64,000 nucleotides of DNA from contig WOAB01000568.1 in NCBI GenBank assembly GCA_027886185.1, positions 744,001 through 808,000 of the forward strand, written 5' to 3'. Made by a program: the position numbers and the translations under genes. The stretch is from Rheum nobile. Lineage: Eukaryota; Streptophyta; Magnoliopsida; Caryophyllales; Polygonaceae. Below, one piece after another: positions 33,402 to 44,260 of this stretch; positions within the stretch are counted from its first letter, which is position 1, and every line of letters begins with the position of its first letter. The notes beneath the pieces are model-generated. The model did not search any database. It worked only from the letters and a program-made list of their open reading frames with translations, and had not been told where the DNA came from.

Positions 33402-33888
33402 TGTTGGGCCCATAATTTGGCAACTCGATCGTGGCCCAAAACCAACGGCCTAAAGACAAACCCGGTCCATGTAAGGAAAGCAAGGATCATGCCGTTACAA
33501 CCAGAAGGCAATTTTCAACAGATTGGTGAATAATAAGGGCCGTAAATATCACCTCCATTAAGTCCAACGTTCGAATCCATAATTAAGCAGAGATTCATCA
33601 AGAAGATTAGGAGAGAGATTAACAAATTATTAAAATTAGGTGAAATCACATGTAAAAATACACTCATCTACTCTACATTCGAGCTTTCAGATTTCTACTC
33701 ATATTCTTGTGTAATCCTACTATGATCGTGAAGTACTTTCGTTTGATTAGTCTTTCGATCCAACCAATCAAAGAGATAAGCAACTTTATATTATCATTCA
33801 AATTCTTCTTCTCTTCATATTTATCATATTTTTCTTGTTCTTACTATACGATTTTGGTTTAGATCTTGTATATTTTTTGCGCAAAACA
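33402..33888 (+). repeat. 3' LTR of element A
   Basis: 487 bp, TGTTGGGCCC to GCAAAACA. The purine-rich CTTTTTGGGGCAAT sits immediately before it (polypurine tract TTGGGGCAAT, as in B). Homologous to 7177-7599, which lacks the first part. A TATA-like position matches a TTAAAATTAGG string here, so the box is decayed. Confidence 0.9.
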
Positions 33889-34855
33889 AAGTATTGTGAG
33901 AATTAAGTTGTATTAGGTTGCTAAAAATATGGAAAAAATACCTTAAAAATATTTTTTGTATTAAAGGAAGGATTAGGTTGTTAAAACAATATGAAGTTTA
34001 TTTTGAACATGTGAGAAGGATTTACTGCATATAAGATAACATTAATGACATATAAAATATTGATACTATTTTTGTAACAAAATATATTTCTTATTGTATA
34101 AAATCAAAACTTTGAAAATATATTATGCATAGGATAAAGATAATCTTAATAAATAAGTATGAAAAAATGAAGTAATAAACAATGAATGTGAATGGTGAAA
34201 ATGTAATTGGAAAAAAGTGCCTACATGTCGTAGCTATATGGATGACACATAAGACAAATTTGTTTGACTTTAATATTGCCTACTGATAAATTTAGAGAAA
34301 AAATAAAATATTTCAGAGAGATAAACTATAAGATGGATCTGTATACATTGAACAATTATTATTTGTATAAAAAGGAATTTTGTCAAAACTGCAAACTCAA
34401 AAGAAAATAAGCCATATAATATCTAACCGCTTATGGATTACAAATTTCATATACTTGAATTAAGTTAAATTTATATATATTTTTATTCCTGATAAGAATT
34501 GACAAAAATAACCATTTGTAACTTTCTGAGATATATATTTCAATTATGTATTATCAATTACTGTATTCATTATATCTAGTTTGATATCTTATAATGAATA
34601 TTTGAGAAGATAGTATATACATACAATTAACTTAATTTATATATATATAAATTGAAAAGTTATAAAATGTAAGTAAATATAAAAAAAAGTGTGAAGAGTG
34701 AAATATATATTTAAAAAATGACCCATACAAGAATGTAAGTAAATATCGAAAAACATATATAGGATTCTAATGAGCTTTAAGAAGAGGAGATATTCACAAC
34801 ATACTTAATAAAGAATACAATTACATTGGCATAATCGTACCTTAAATCCACTATA
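33889..34855. other. AT-rich stretch without genes
   Basis: Long AT-rich sequence following the 3' LTR of A. There are no open frames or recognisable repeats beyond simple AT runs (for example near 34640). Confidence 0.5.
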
Positions 34856-36190
34856 AACAGGAGTTGCGCACTCGGGAGAAATGCCCCGGAAAAAGATTGC
34901 TTGTGCTAAGGCACCTTTCTCTTGGCTTGCAACTGCTGCCTCTTGTCATGCGTGTCCGATGCTTATTCGCTTATATAATTTCAGATTTTGTCTTTTTACT
35001 CTTTTCATTCCCTTTTTTCGTTTATTAGGGTTTTTCCTTTCTAAGTACACCAGTGGTTATATGTTATTTAACAACCAGTCATTATGATTTCGTGATGTGA
35101 TGTGGTTTCCCTCATTGTTTCCCACTGTTGTGTCTCCACGTGGGGCACTGTATCTTGCCCGATGTTAAAATGCTTCCAGTGCAGCCTTTCGTATTCTCAT
35201 CATTTTGTTCTCTTTTATAGTGTTGAGTATTTTTTCGCCGCAATGCAGGCAATGGAAGGGGTATGTTTTCCTACATGGTTATGTTTGTATCGCGCTGTGA
35301 TGAGATGATAAAAATGGTAGTTGTGAACTCAAGAGAAATTCCGAGTAATGGGATTGCATGTGCTAAGGTGCCTTCTTGTGGGCTTGCTACCATTGCCTCT
35401 TGTCTTACGTCTCAGTGGTATCCTATTTTTTATCATTTTTTCCTTTGTGTGTCCTTTAGTATTCTCATAATTGTGTTCCCCTTTATGATGTCGAATGTTC
35501 TTTCGTCGCGATGCGAGCAATCGAAGGGGGTGTCATATGTAGTTTTGGTTGTATTTCACTGTGATGAAATGATAAAAGGGGTAGATGTCCTCCCAGGAGA
35601 AATGCCTAAAAAAAGACCGCGTGTGTTGACGTGCCTTCCCGTGGGATTGCTCGCTACTCTTGTCATGTGTGTCAACCGTATTCGCCTAGGTGCTTTTGGG
35701 TTTTATCTTTTTTTCTTTTCTTTTCATTTTCTCCTTTGTGCGGCCTTTAGTATTCTCATCATTGTGTTCCTCTTTATGATATCGAGTGCTCTTTCATCGC
35801 GATGTGAGAAATGGAAGGGGTGTCCTATGTTGTTTTGATTGCACTGCGCTATGGTAAAATGATAAAAGAAGTAGATCTCATCCGGGAGAAATGCCTAAAA
35901 ACGACCACGCATGATGAGGTGCCTTCCTGTGGGCTTGCTATCACTACCTCTTGTCTTGTGTGTCAGCAGTATTCGCCGGGGTATTTTCAGGTTTTATCTT
36001 TTGCCTATTTTTATTTCCCTTTTCTCGTTTATGTAGCCTTTCGTAATCTCATCCTTGCGTTCTCCTTTATATTGTCGAGTGTTTCTTCGTTGCCATACGA
36101 GCAATGGAACCGCATGTGATGATATGCGTTGGCCTGCATGCCATTATGATTTGGTGATGTGGCATGGTTGTGGTGATGTGTTGTTTTCTA
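34856..36190 (+). repeat. Diverged tandem repeat, unit about 260-290 bp, about four copies
   Basis: The phrase GGGAGAAATGCC or close variants occurs at 34874, 35332, 35596 and 35884. Each is followed by GTGCTAAGGTGCCTT and GTGGGCTTGCTA-type strings, then a T-rich tail and GTGTTC...TATTGTCGAGTG...CGATGCGAGCAATGGAAGGGG. Intervals are about 458, 264 and 288 bp; the first is longer, as if it held an insertion or a lost junction. Frames that open here follow the repeat and do not look like a conserved protein. Confidence 0.75.
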
Positions 36191-36199
36191 TGGTTGCCA

Positions 36200-37045
36200 C
36201 CACCTCTACTTTTCTTGTGTGGCCTTTTCTTATGGAGCATATAATTTTTGTTTTTACCTTTTTCATTTCCTTTTTTCCTCTACACCAGAAAACCAAAGTT
36301 CTTGCCTTCGTAAACAACACCGGTTTTTCGCATGTATTTATGCCATTTCTATGATTAGATACATTGCTTCTCTATAAAAAAACGTACTTTTACATCCTTC
36401 AGAATAGGTGCTTTGTTGCATATCATAACTTAGGGACCTCACCCAACGAATGGACGAGCTCCAGGGGGAGGAAAGAGAGCGACATTCATGATACCCAAAG
36501 GCGATGCCGTCTGTATTGCTTTCTCCAACATCAGAGGTTTCACCAAGAGTGCTATCACGTTACTTTCTCGGTAGGGGAAGGAATCACGACTTTTTATATG
36601 AAGCATCCATGAACAAGAAGATTCAACCGGACGACGAATTCTTACATGGTCCAAGGAAATCAAAGGTCCGTTTCCACGCTTTCATCTATATTGAATCTTA
36701 ATATGAGAATAGCCTATATAGTAAATTTCTCTATCTGCTCTTTTTCTCTCCAAATGTTTTTGGGAAAAAGATATATCTATATATATTATATATCTCTTGT
36801 CTATCTCTTATTGGATTAAATCTATGAATCAAGTCAAATTTGTTTTTGTGTTCTCTGAAGCCCCGAATGGATTGGTGGAGCCTGAAATTTCGCTTAATTG
36901 AATCTCTTGCTCCTTTTACAATCAACAAGATTTTAGAAACGATTCCTTTGACTATTTGGGTACCCAACCAATGTCACCACATAATGCCAATTCAGATTGG
37001 AAAGGGGACTTACTTTAGACAAGAACCCGAACGGTTTCCACGTTA
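36200..37045. other. Unassigned sequence
   Basis: Holds a short GC-balanced island (about 36430-36670) whose frames give strings such as TFMIPKGDAVCIAFSNIRGF and FTKSAITLLS, which I do not recognise and which break after fewer than 50 residues. The rest is AT-rich. It borders the T3 remnant at about 37046. No RNA gene seen. Confidence 0.4.
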
Positions 37046-37412
37046 TAATTCTCGCCCAAAGTATATTAATTATATGCATAAAAGCACTTATCGCATTTAA
37101 TTCCAAAACTTTCATTTACGTTAAAGCTTTTAATCCACACCATTTCGATACGAGAATATCATGGGACGAATCCCGAATAACGACATAGATAAGTGCACCA
37201 CCACTTATATTCGAATAAGGGTAGGCCATGACCAAAAGTATTAGGACAATAATCCTCATAATACCAAGTTATAAAGAAACACCTAAACCTAATGAGGTAT
37301 ATAGCATTCCTACCAATACTCGTGCAAACTAAGCATACAAGTCGACACCAATTTCCACACCAAAGCTCAACTTGCACCCTATAATAATAATAACATAAAT
37401 ATAAGGGTCATC
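37046..37412 (-). mobile_element. T3: left part of a diverged T1/T2-type LTR
   Basis: Aligns with T1 near 9400 and T2 near 61910 (CTCGCCCAAAGTATATTAAT, then GCACTTATC; further on TTATAAAGAAAC and AATACTCGTGC). It ends at TCATC, the target duplication of element D; the other half resumes at 44261. The TGTAACACCCC end is not found, so the left end is lost. Confidence 0.75.
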
Positions 37413-38254
37413 TGATACACCCCCGGTGGTGACATTGACGGAGGCCCAAGAGGATGACATGTTGAGTGTCAAAACCGAAGGCCCGATCACTAGAGCCAGG
37501 GCCATTGCCCAGTCCACACAGTCGATCACGACCAAGGGCATGGCGCGCGACAGCCGCGCCTTCTTCAGCGCTCCCCGGGCCGTCCTATGCGCCACCATTG
37601 GCCAAGCTGCGGCCATCCACGAGGCCCCGTGACATTGCCTCGACACTTTCCGAGCCATTCGAGTTATTTTGGCATTTTGAGATTCATATGCCAATTTTGA
37701 GATATTCTAAGACACTTGCTATTTTTAGTAGTTTCCTTCTTTAGCGGTTTCCTTTTCTAGCCGTTTCCATTTTTAGTATGTTACTAATTGTGGAAATGTT
37801 CTATTTTTAGTATTTTCTATATTTAGGAGTTTCCGATTTTGGCAGGTTAGTATTTTGGGGTGCGGGCCTCTCTTGTGCTTAAGAGAGCCGACCCAACACT
37901 TGCATTGCGGCCCATGGCCGAGCAATGGCTTCTAAAATCCACAGCACTTGTAATTTTGAGATTAGGTTGAATTTGAGTTAAGCTTTTTCTGCCGTCGAGC
38001 CTTGCTCCCGCCCTAAGCCTACTCGAGCTCTTTCGAGCATCATCGCCGCCGCTATCGCCGACCAGCCTTCCTCGCCATCCTCGCCCTCTGGCACGAGCCC
38101 TCATCACGTGAACCTCGGCCATTGCCGAGGCTGTCACCCAGCCACCAACGCCTCTCTTGGTTTTGGTCTTGCCTTCGTTTCTTGGGAGATTGCGAGTCCG
38201 ACCCGTCTTCTACCTAGATCCTTCCCGTCGACGCGTTCCAGAGAAGATAATGCA
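37413..38254 (+). repeat. 5' LTR of element D
   Basis: 842 bp, TGATACACCCCCGG to GATAATGCA. The first 100 bp encode the tail of Pol (VTLTEAQEDDMLSVKTEGP, then RARAIAQ), because Pol ends inside the 3' LTR. Confidence 0.93.
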
Positions 38255-38259
38255 TCAAT

Positions 38260-38269
38260 TGGTATCAGA
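38260..38269 (+). other. Primer binding site of element D
   Basis: TGGTATCAGA, 5 nt after the LTR end; complementary to the 3' end of the plant initiator methionine tRNA. Confidence 0.88.
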
Positions 38270-39060
38270 TTCAATGGTAAAAGGTGTGGTCATTTCAATC
38301 TCTCATTGTCTCACGAGTTTTCATCATTCAAATTGCTTTGCTTCCGCCCTTTCGTTCGTTCGATTGTCTTGTGTGGCTTGTCGCCACTTTGTCTTGCGAT
38401 TTTTGTTGATTGTTATTGTCTTGCCCTAGTGTAGGATGAACACTTGGCTTCCAAGCCTTTGTTCACGGCCGAGTGGATAAAAAAAAAAGAAGAGAGCCTA
38501 CCCAAACCCTAGTGTGGACTCTACTTGCCTAATCCATGCTAATCTTGCATATTTAGGTTGTTAGAAACTTTGCATATTTGTTAGGAAATTTTCTAGGATT
38601 CATATCTCATATTTTCCTTCCATAAATAACTTCTCTTGTCTAATATAGCTCTCGGCCTTTTATACAAAATAAAAACATTTGGCCGTGCACTATTGCTCTA
38701 TTTCTTAGTTCAAAGCTTGTGTCGAATTCAATACCGTATTCACTCTTGACACCAAATCAGAAAAATGAAAGCCTCAGGCGATCTATGGTAGTACCGTATT
38801 CACTCTTCGACACAGGTCCATTGTACCCACCTCCCCGTATTCTTTCTCTTTCGATTATAGGAGATTGCATGCTAGATTAATTCTTACTTATTCATTGATT
38901 GTGGCATCTGAATTGTGAGGTTAGTATGGTTTTGTGTTGGTTTGGTCCGCGCTGAGTCTACCTAGCCCCACTGCCCTCACGGCTTTGCCCATATTAGTGA
39001 CCTATGTAAGACATTGTGGGTTTGTTTTGATAATATTTTGTTCGTTGTTTTTGTTGCATT

Positions 39061-40570
39061 TTGGTTGTGTTTCTTCTCTTTTGCGTGTTTTCGATTGTAT
39101 CTTTAGGGACAGATGCCGACGCGGACTGCGCCGCTCGCCAAGCCGAACACAAGGCCACCGCCAAGCGCTTGGCTGAGGTCAAAGCCCAGCTCGCAGAGGC
39201 CAACTGCCTCATTGGCGAGGCCAGCGCCCGAGCTATAGCTGCCAATGTCGCCCCGGAGACCGTCACGGTCGACCCCACTTTGCCGCCCGCAGCTACGGCG
39301 GACACAACCCGACGCCAAGACAAGGGCAAAGGCCCCATAGCCTCGACTTCACAGCTCCAGGCCTTCGACGCCTCGACTCCATCATAGAGTCTGAGAAGGA
39401 GGCCCATGGGTTCAATCGCTATGACCCACAACGCTCGCCGCTGGATGAATTCGACTACGACTCTGCCGAGCACGAGTCACCAGCCACAAATTTAGGGCTC
39501 TATCCTTACGTTGACACTGCTGATCGACATCGGGGATATGAGACCATGCAGCGTAATGAGGCGCGCCATGACACCATCGAGTGCCGCAGAGACACCACAC
39601 GCGGCCAAGCCGCCAGGCGTGAACCCCACACGGCACCGTCGTGCCATATGACCAGCCTAGAACCCGACACGCTTCCACATTTGGCACCGTACCCCAGGTA
39701 TGTCACTCCTATTGTTATTACTGAGTATGATAAGGAGGGTTTTGAGTGTGCAGGTGACCCGAATCTGGGTAATTTTCATCCGCCCTTGGGCGATCCAATA
39801 GAGAGCCAACAATACCCACCGGATTACATCCCACCTAGGATCCCGATGCCTCCGCGACGCCATGCAAGGCAGTCGGTTGCCCATGATGCCCACCACCTTC
39901 CTGCCGTGCACACCGGCCACGAGCACCCATGCAACGATGCCCATGCTCGCCGTCGCTAGCGCTGCCATCGTCCAACCGTCCGGGATGATTTTGATGACGA
40001 CTTGGACTAGCCGTATCCGGAGCCAAACCATGCAGCTCGACACTTTGCTGACCGCCGACCCGGGCCCAACCCATACGCCAGTCGCCGTGAGATTAAGGTA
40101 ACAATTGATCATTTTTACGGTGAATACGACCCTTCTGCATTTTTAGAGTGGATGCAGGCTACATAGTATGTAGTGCAACATTGCCACTATGAGGAGTACA
40201 AGAAGGTCGAGATTGCTACCCTGTAGTTTCATGGCACTGCCCGGACTTGGTGGTACCGTTTCTCCACCGATAGGATTCAGCGAGGCCTCGAGCCTATTGA
40301 GCAGTGGCACCAACTGATCTTCATCATGCGTCGCAAGTATGTCCCAGACGACTACCAGAATCGCATGCATATGGACATTGCGCTCGCTCGCCAGGGCACT
40401 CAGACACTGCTCGAGTTTTTCTCCAAGCTCGAGGACCTGTATTATAAGGCGGGCATGAGCGTCGCCCCTTCTACTCTGCGCACCAGGTTTTTGAGCGGCT
40501 TGACACGCCTATCCGGGACCAGCTGGAGATCCTGCCTCTGTGGGACCTCAACACACTGACTCATACAACG
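39061..40570 (+). pseudogene. Element D gag
   Basis: The leader protein (39061-39387) is Ala-rich and probably helical (EHKATAKRLAEVKAQLAEAN). Further frames reach the capsid at about 40090: ITIDHFYGEYDPSAFLEWMQ in restored sense contains stops at 40165 and 40225. The region 40326-40559 is open (KYVPDDYQNRMHMDIALARQ, FSKLEDLYYKAGMSVAPSTL). Element F has the same domain (KYVPPDYRNQIRMEIAMAHQ). A frameshift near 40500 shifts the end of the domain. Confidence 0.82.
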
Positions 40571-41473
40571 ATGAAGATCCACCATCAACTGGTGCGCCGC
40601 AGACAGGACGCCTGGCCCCAGACGTCGACTTGCAAGTATGATTCTAGACCTTTGTCTACTTCTTATTCTACTCCTGCGTCGTCAGCTGTGCAGGCCAAGA
40701 ACCCACTGCCTCCGACCAACCGCGGCCCTGCCCGAGGACACGACGTGCCGCGTGCTACCGCGCCGCCCGCCGTGGCTAACCCACCCCCACAGCATGCCGA
40801 CCGAACCCGTGACCAGGCGTGTTTTTGCTTTGGTGGTCGTGGCCATATCCAGCTTGACTACCCGAATCCGAAAAAGGTCCTCTACACGCAGACCACTGGG
40901 TACGAGTCCTTTGATGATGAGGCCGAGGAGGAGTATGCCCCTGAGCAAATCGACGATGCCGAGGATGACACCGACTACACCTGCGCGCCTCATGACTTGG
41001 ATGTCGGCACCCCGCTGAGCTATGTCACTAGGCGTGCCCTGACGGTGAAGGAGGCTGCACTGATGAACCAACGAGAGAATCTATTCCATACTCGCTACCT
41101 GGTCCAGACTGCGTCCCTCAGTGTGATTATTGATGGTGGTTCGTGCTGCAACATTGTGAATGAGAAGGTGGTCCAACACCTTCAATTACCGATGCAGCCA
41201 CACCCTCAGCCATATGGGCTTCAGTGGATTTCTGAAGGTAAGGGTGATGTGGTAAACATGCAATGCCACATCACATTTCAGATTGTTCAATACCAGGATT
41301 CTGTGTTATGTGATGTTGTATCTACGGATGCTACTCATCTTTTACTTGGTAGACCTTGGCAGTTCGATAAGAAGACGGTGCATGACGGGTTTCTCAACAC
41401 CTACATCTTCAAGCATGGGGGTAGGCGAGTGACCTTATTGCCTATGATGCCCCAGGAGATCCTCCATGACTAG
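40571..41473 (+). pseudogene. Element D gag end and protease
   Basis: Open 300-residue frame. The zinc knuckle is degenerate: ACFCFGGRGHIQLDYPN lacks two of the expected CX2CX4HX4C cysteines at their places. The protease follows with VIIDGGSCCNIVNEKVVQHL (an acidic D-G-G-S site as in F) and LLLGRPWQFDKKTVHDGFLN near the end. A stop at 41471-41473 separates it from RT; the next about 500 bp encode a Pro/Ala-rich linker in a broken frame. Confidence 0.82.
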
Positions 41474-41989
41474 GTGGAGCAGAGCCGAGAGAAGGCCCGA
41501 GAAGCTGCCCGCATCGCTGCCGATGCCGCGCGCCGCGTCGACACCGCCACACCCCGTGACACGCGGCCCAACCCTGCTGCGCCTGCTGCGGCCAAAAAAT
41601 GCACGCCCGCGACACCGACTGCATCATCTTCAGCTCGGCCATGACCTCCCGCAAACCCGGTTTCGCTTGCGCTGCAGCCGAGTTCCTGCGCGCCGAAGAC
41701 TACGCGTGACGTTGCCACCGCCGATGCCAAGCCTCCTCCATTGCAGGGTCGCTCTGAGCACAGATTATTGATGGCGCGAGTTCGGGATCTCACTCCAGTT
41801 TTTCAGGGAAGTTCTCACTGTATAGTTGTTTATCCCTCTGCGTGCCTTTCTGTGTTACAGGACATAGATGATCTACCCTTTTTTGTGTCGTCTCTTTTAT
41901 AGGAGTTTGCTGATGTGATGCCCGATGATATTCCCCCAGGCCTTCCACCTGTCTGAGGCACTGAACACCAGATCGACCTAGTTTCGGGT

Positions 41990-42660
41990 GCTTCATTGCC
42001 TAACCGAGCGGCTTACCGCACCATCCCTGAGGAGACGAAGGAGCTTCAAAGACAGGTCCAGGAGTTGATGGACAAGGTCTATGTCAGAGAGAGCCTGAGT
42101 CCCTGTGCTGTCCCAATGATTTTGGTCCCGAAGAAAGACGGGACATGACGCATGTGTGTCGACTGCAGGGTGATCAACCAGAATACGGTGAAATACCGAC
42201 ATCCTATTCCCCACCTTGACGACATGCTAGACGAGCTTCATGGAGCCACCCTATTCTCGAAGATCGATCTTCGCAGTGGCTACCACCAGATTTGGATGAA
42301 GGAAGGCGACAAGTGAAAGACCGCCTTCAAGACGAAGTATGGCCTCTACAAGTGGCTTGTGATGCCGTTCGGCCTTACGAATGCTCCGAGCACCTTCATG
42401 AGGCTCATGAACCACGTCCTTTGCCGTTTTCTGGGTAAGTTCGTTGTGGTTTACTTTGATGATATTCTAGTATATTCTCGTTCTTTGCAGGACCATGCAG
42501 ACCATCTTAGACAGGTTTTGGAGTGCCTTCGCGCCGAGCACTTATTTGCCAACTTGGTGAAGTGCATCTTTTGCTTCGACACCACTATCTTTCTGGGCTT
42601 TGTTGTGTCCAAGGATGGCCTACGAGTGGACCAGGAGAAGGTCCGAGCTATTCAGGAGTG
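41990..42660 (+). pseudogene. Element D reverse transcriptase
   Basis: Begins LPNRAAYRTIPEETKELQRQ. The fingers read MILVPKKDGT, then a TGA at about 42146, then RMCVDCRVINQNTVKYRHP; the palm reads LFSKIDLRSGYHQIWM, then a TGA at about 42313. From ATG 42359 it is open: MPFGLTNAPSTFMRLMNH, catalytic VYFDDILVYSRSLQDH, then FLGFVVSKDGLRVDQEKV, ending REWPTP-type EWPTPTTAT at about 42683, where a deletion joins it to integrase. Confidence 0.9.
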
Positions 42661-43519
42661 GCCCACCCCTACGACTGCAACCATTGTGAGATTGCATGGG
42701 ATACCTAGGTCGATTGTGAGTGACCGGGATGTGAAGTTTGTGAGTCATTTCTGGAAAACACTGTGGGGTAAGCTGGGTACAAAGCTCATATTTTCTACTA
42801 GCTACCACACCCAGACAGATGGACAGACTGAGGTGATTAACCACACCTTAGGGACCCTACTTAGAGCCATGCTTAGGGCCAACCCGCGCCGTTGGGAGGA
42901 CTTAATTTCTTGTGTTGAGTTCTCTTATAACAGGTCAGTGCTTTCGACTACGCGCCTCAGTCCTTTTCAGGTCGTCTATGGTCGGAACCCGCTCACACCG
43001 CTGGACCTCACTCCTAATCCTCTCCGCGACGACGATAACCTCAAGGCCGCGGATCGGGCTGCGTTCATCCAGGAGCTGTACACCAGGATCAAGGAGCAAC
43101 TAGAGAGGCAAACCCGACAATATGAACACAAGGCCAACAATGGCCGGCCCTGCCTCACATTCGCGCCCGGTGACCTTGTCTGGCTCCATATGCGCAAAGA
43201 GCGATTTCCTGCCAGACGCCGCAACAAGCTGGATCCACGCGGCGATGGCCCATTCCGAGTCATCGAGGCATTTGGCCCCAACGCCTACAAGCTCGATCTG
43301 CCCGATGACTATGGAGTCCACGCCACTTTCAACGTGGCTGACTTGACCCCGTATGTGCCCCCAGACGTTGACATTGACAAATCGGGGACGATTGGAGGCC
43401 AAGAAGGGGAGAGTGATACACCCCCGGTCGTGACATTGACGGAGGCCCAAGAGGATGACATGCTGAGTGTCAGAACCGAAGGCCCGCTCACCAGAGCCAG
43501 AGCCAGGGCCATTGCCTAG
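42359..43519 (+). pseudogene. Element D in-frame RT-integrase fusion ORF
   Basis: A 386-residue open frame. Residues 1-108 are the RT palm and thumb. The frame then passes straight from EWPTPTTAT to VRLHGIPRSIVSDRDVKFV in the integrase core, without thumb end, RNase H, zinc domain or the first catalytic Asp. It continues with YHTQTDGQTEVINHTLG (catalytic Glu), the GPF/C-terminal domain (GDGPFRVIEAFGPNAYKLDL) and a tail inside the 3' LTR (TLTEAQEDDMLSVRTEGPLT). Compared with F, about 1.1-1.2 kb is missing. The deletion kept the frame, so the ORF looks deceptively intact. An active product is unlikely. Confidence 0.88.
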
Positions 43520-44260
43520 GCCACACAGTCGATCACGACCAAGGGCATGGCGCGCGACAGCCGTGCCTTCTTCAACGCTCCCCGGGCCGTCCTATGCGCC
43601 ACCATTGGCCAAGCTGCGGCTATCCACGAGACCCCTTGACATTGCCTCGACACTTTCCGAGCCATTCGAGTTATTTTGGCATTCTTAGATTCACATGCCA
43701 ATTTTGAGACATTTTGAGACACTTGCTATTTTTAGTAGTTTCCTTCTTTAGCGGTTTCCTTTCTTAGCCGTTTCCATTTTTAGTATGTTACTAATTGTGG
43801 AAAGGTTCTATTTTTAGTATTTTCTATATTTAGGAGTTGTTGCTTTTGGCAGATTACTATTTTGGGGTGCGGGCCTCTCTTGTGCCTAAGAGAGTCGGCC
43901 CAACACTTGAATTGCGGCCCATGGCCGAGCAATGGCTTCTAAAATCCACAACACTTGTAATTTCGAATTAGGTTGAATTTTAGTTAAGCTTTTGCTGCTG
44001 TCGAGCCTTGCTCCCGCCCTAAGCCTACTCGAGCTCTTCCGAGCACCATCGCCGCCGCTATCGCCGGCCAGCCTTCCTCGCCATCCTCGCCCTCTCGCGC
44101 AAGCCCTCATCACGTGAACCTCGGCCATTGCCGAGGCCGTCACCCAGCCACCAACGCCTCCCTTTGCTTTGGTCTTGCCTTCGTTTCTTGGGAGATTGCG
44201 AGTCCGACCCGTCTTCTACATAGATCCTTCCCGTCGACGCGTTCCGGAGACGATAACGCA
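43414..44260 (+). repeat. 3' LTR of element D
   Basis: 847 bp. It is preceded by the purine-rich AAGAAGGGGAGAG. The Pol frame runs to a stop at 43517-43519, 106 nt inside the LTR. Confidence 0.93.

Larger units (their letters stand above)
7177..33888 (+). mobile_element. Element A: degenerate Tat-lineage Ty3/gypsy LTR retrotransposon with nested insertions
   Basis: Outermost element of the left half. It has a 5' LTR (truncated), a primer binding site, gag, protease, reverse transcriptase, RNase H, a second RNase H, a remnant integrase, an antisense ORF in the 3' region, a polypurine tract and a 3' LTR. The second RNase H after the first and the antisense ORF are hallmarks of the Tat lineage. 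T1, fragment G and element B interrupt its genes. Many stop codons and two integrase deletions show it is long dead. Its original left end and target duplication are lost. Confidence 0.88.
37413..44260 (+). mobile_element. Element D: Ty3/gypsy LTR retrotransposon inserted in T3
   Basis: LTRs at 37413-38254 and 43414-44260, with target duplication TCATC at 37408-37412 and 44261-44265. Initiator-Met primer site, gag, protease, RT and integrase follow in order; RNase H and the front of integrase are deleted. The integrase frame runs into the 3' LTR. Motifs (MPFGLTNAPSTFM, YFDDILVYS) are those of the non-Tat Ty3/gypsy group that includes chromoviruses, but I see no chromodomain. D, F and fragment G belong to the same group. 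Confidence 0.93.

Noticed and set aside
7177..33888. Integrated plant pararetrovirus
   Set aside because: LTRs, integrase and target duplications are present, and no movement-protein or caulimovirid coat motifs were seen. These are Ty3/gypsy retrotransposons.
35263..35838. 191-residue frame in the tandem-repeat region
   Set aside because: Its residues mirror the DNA repeat, including T-rich tails read as poly-Phe/Leu. It has no start context or conserved domain.
36780..37045. Organelle DNA insertion
   Set aside because: Some strings look organelle-like (AT-rich, MNQVKFVFVFSEAPNG frame), but I could not match it to a known chloroplast or mitochondrial gene.
41470..41793. Open frames on both strands after D's protease
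   Set aside because: High GC gives long frames by chance. The region is the protease-RT linker of D in a broken frame, with no conserved motif in these frames.
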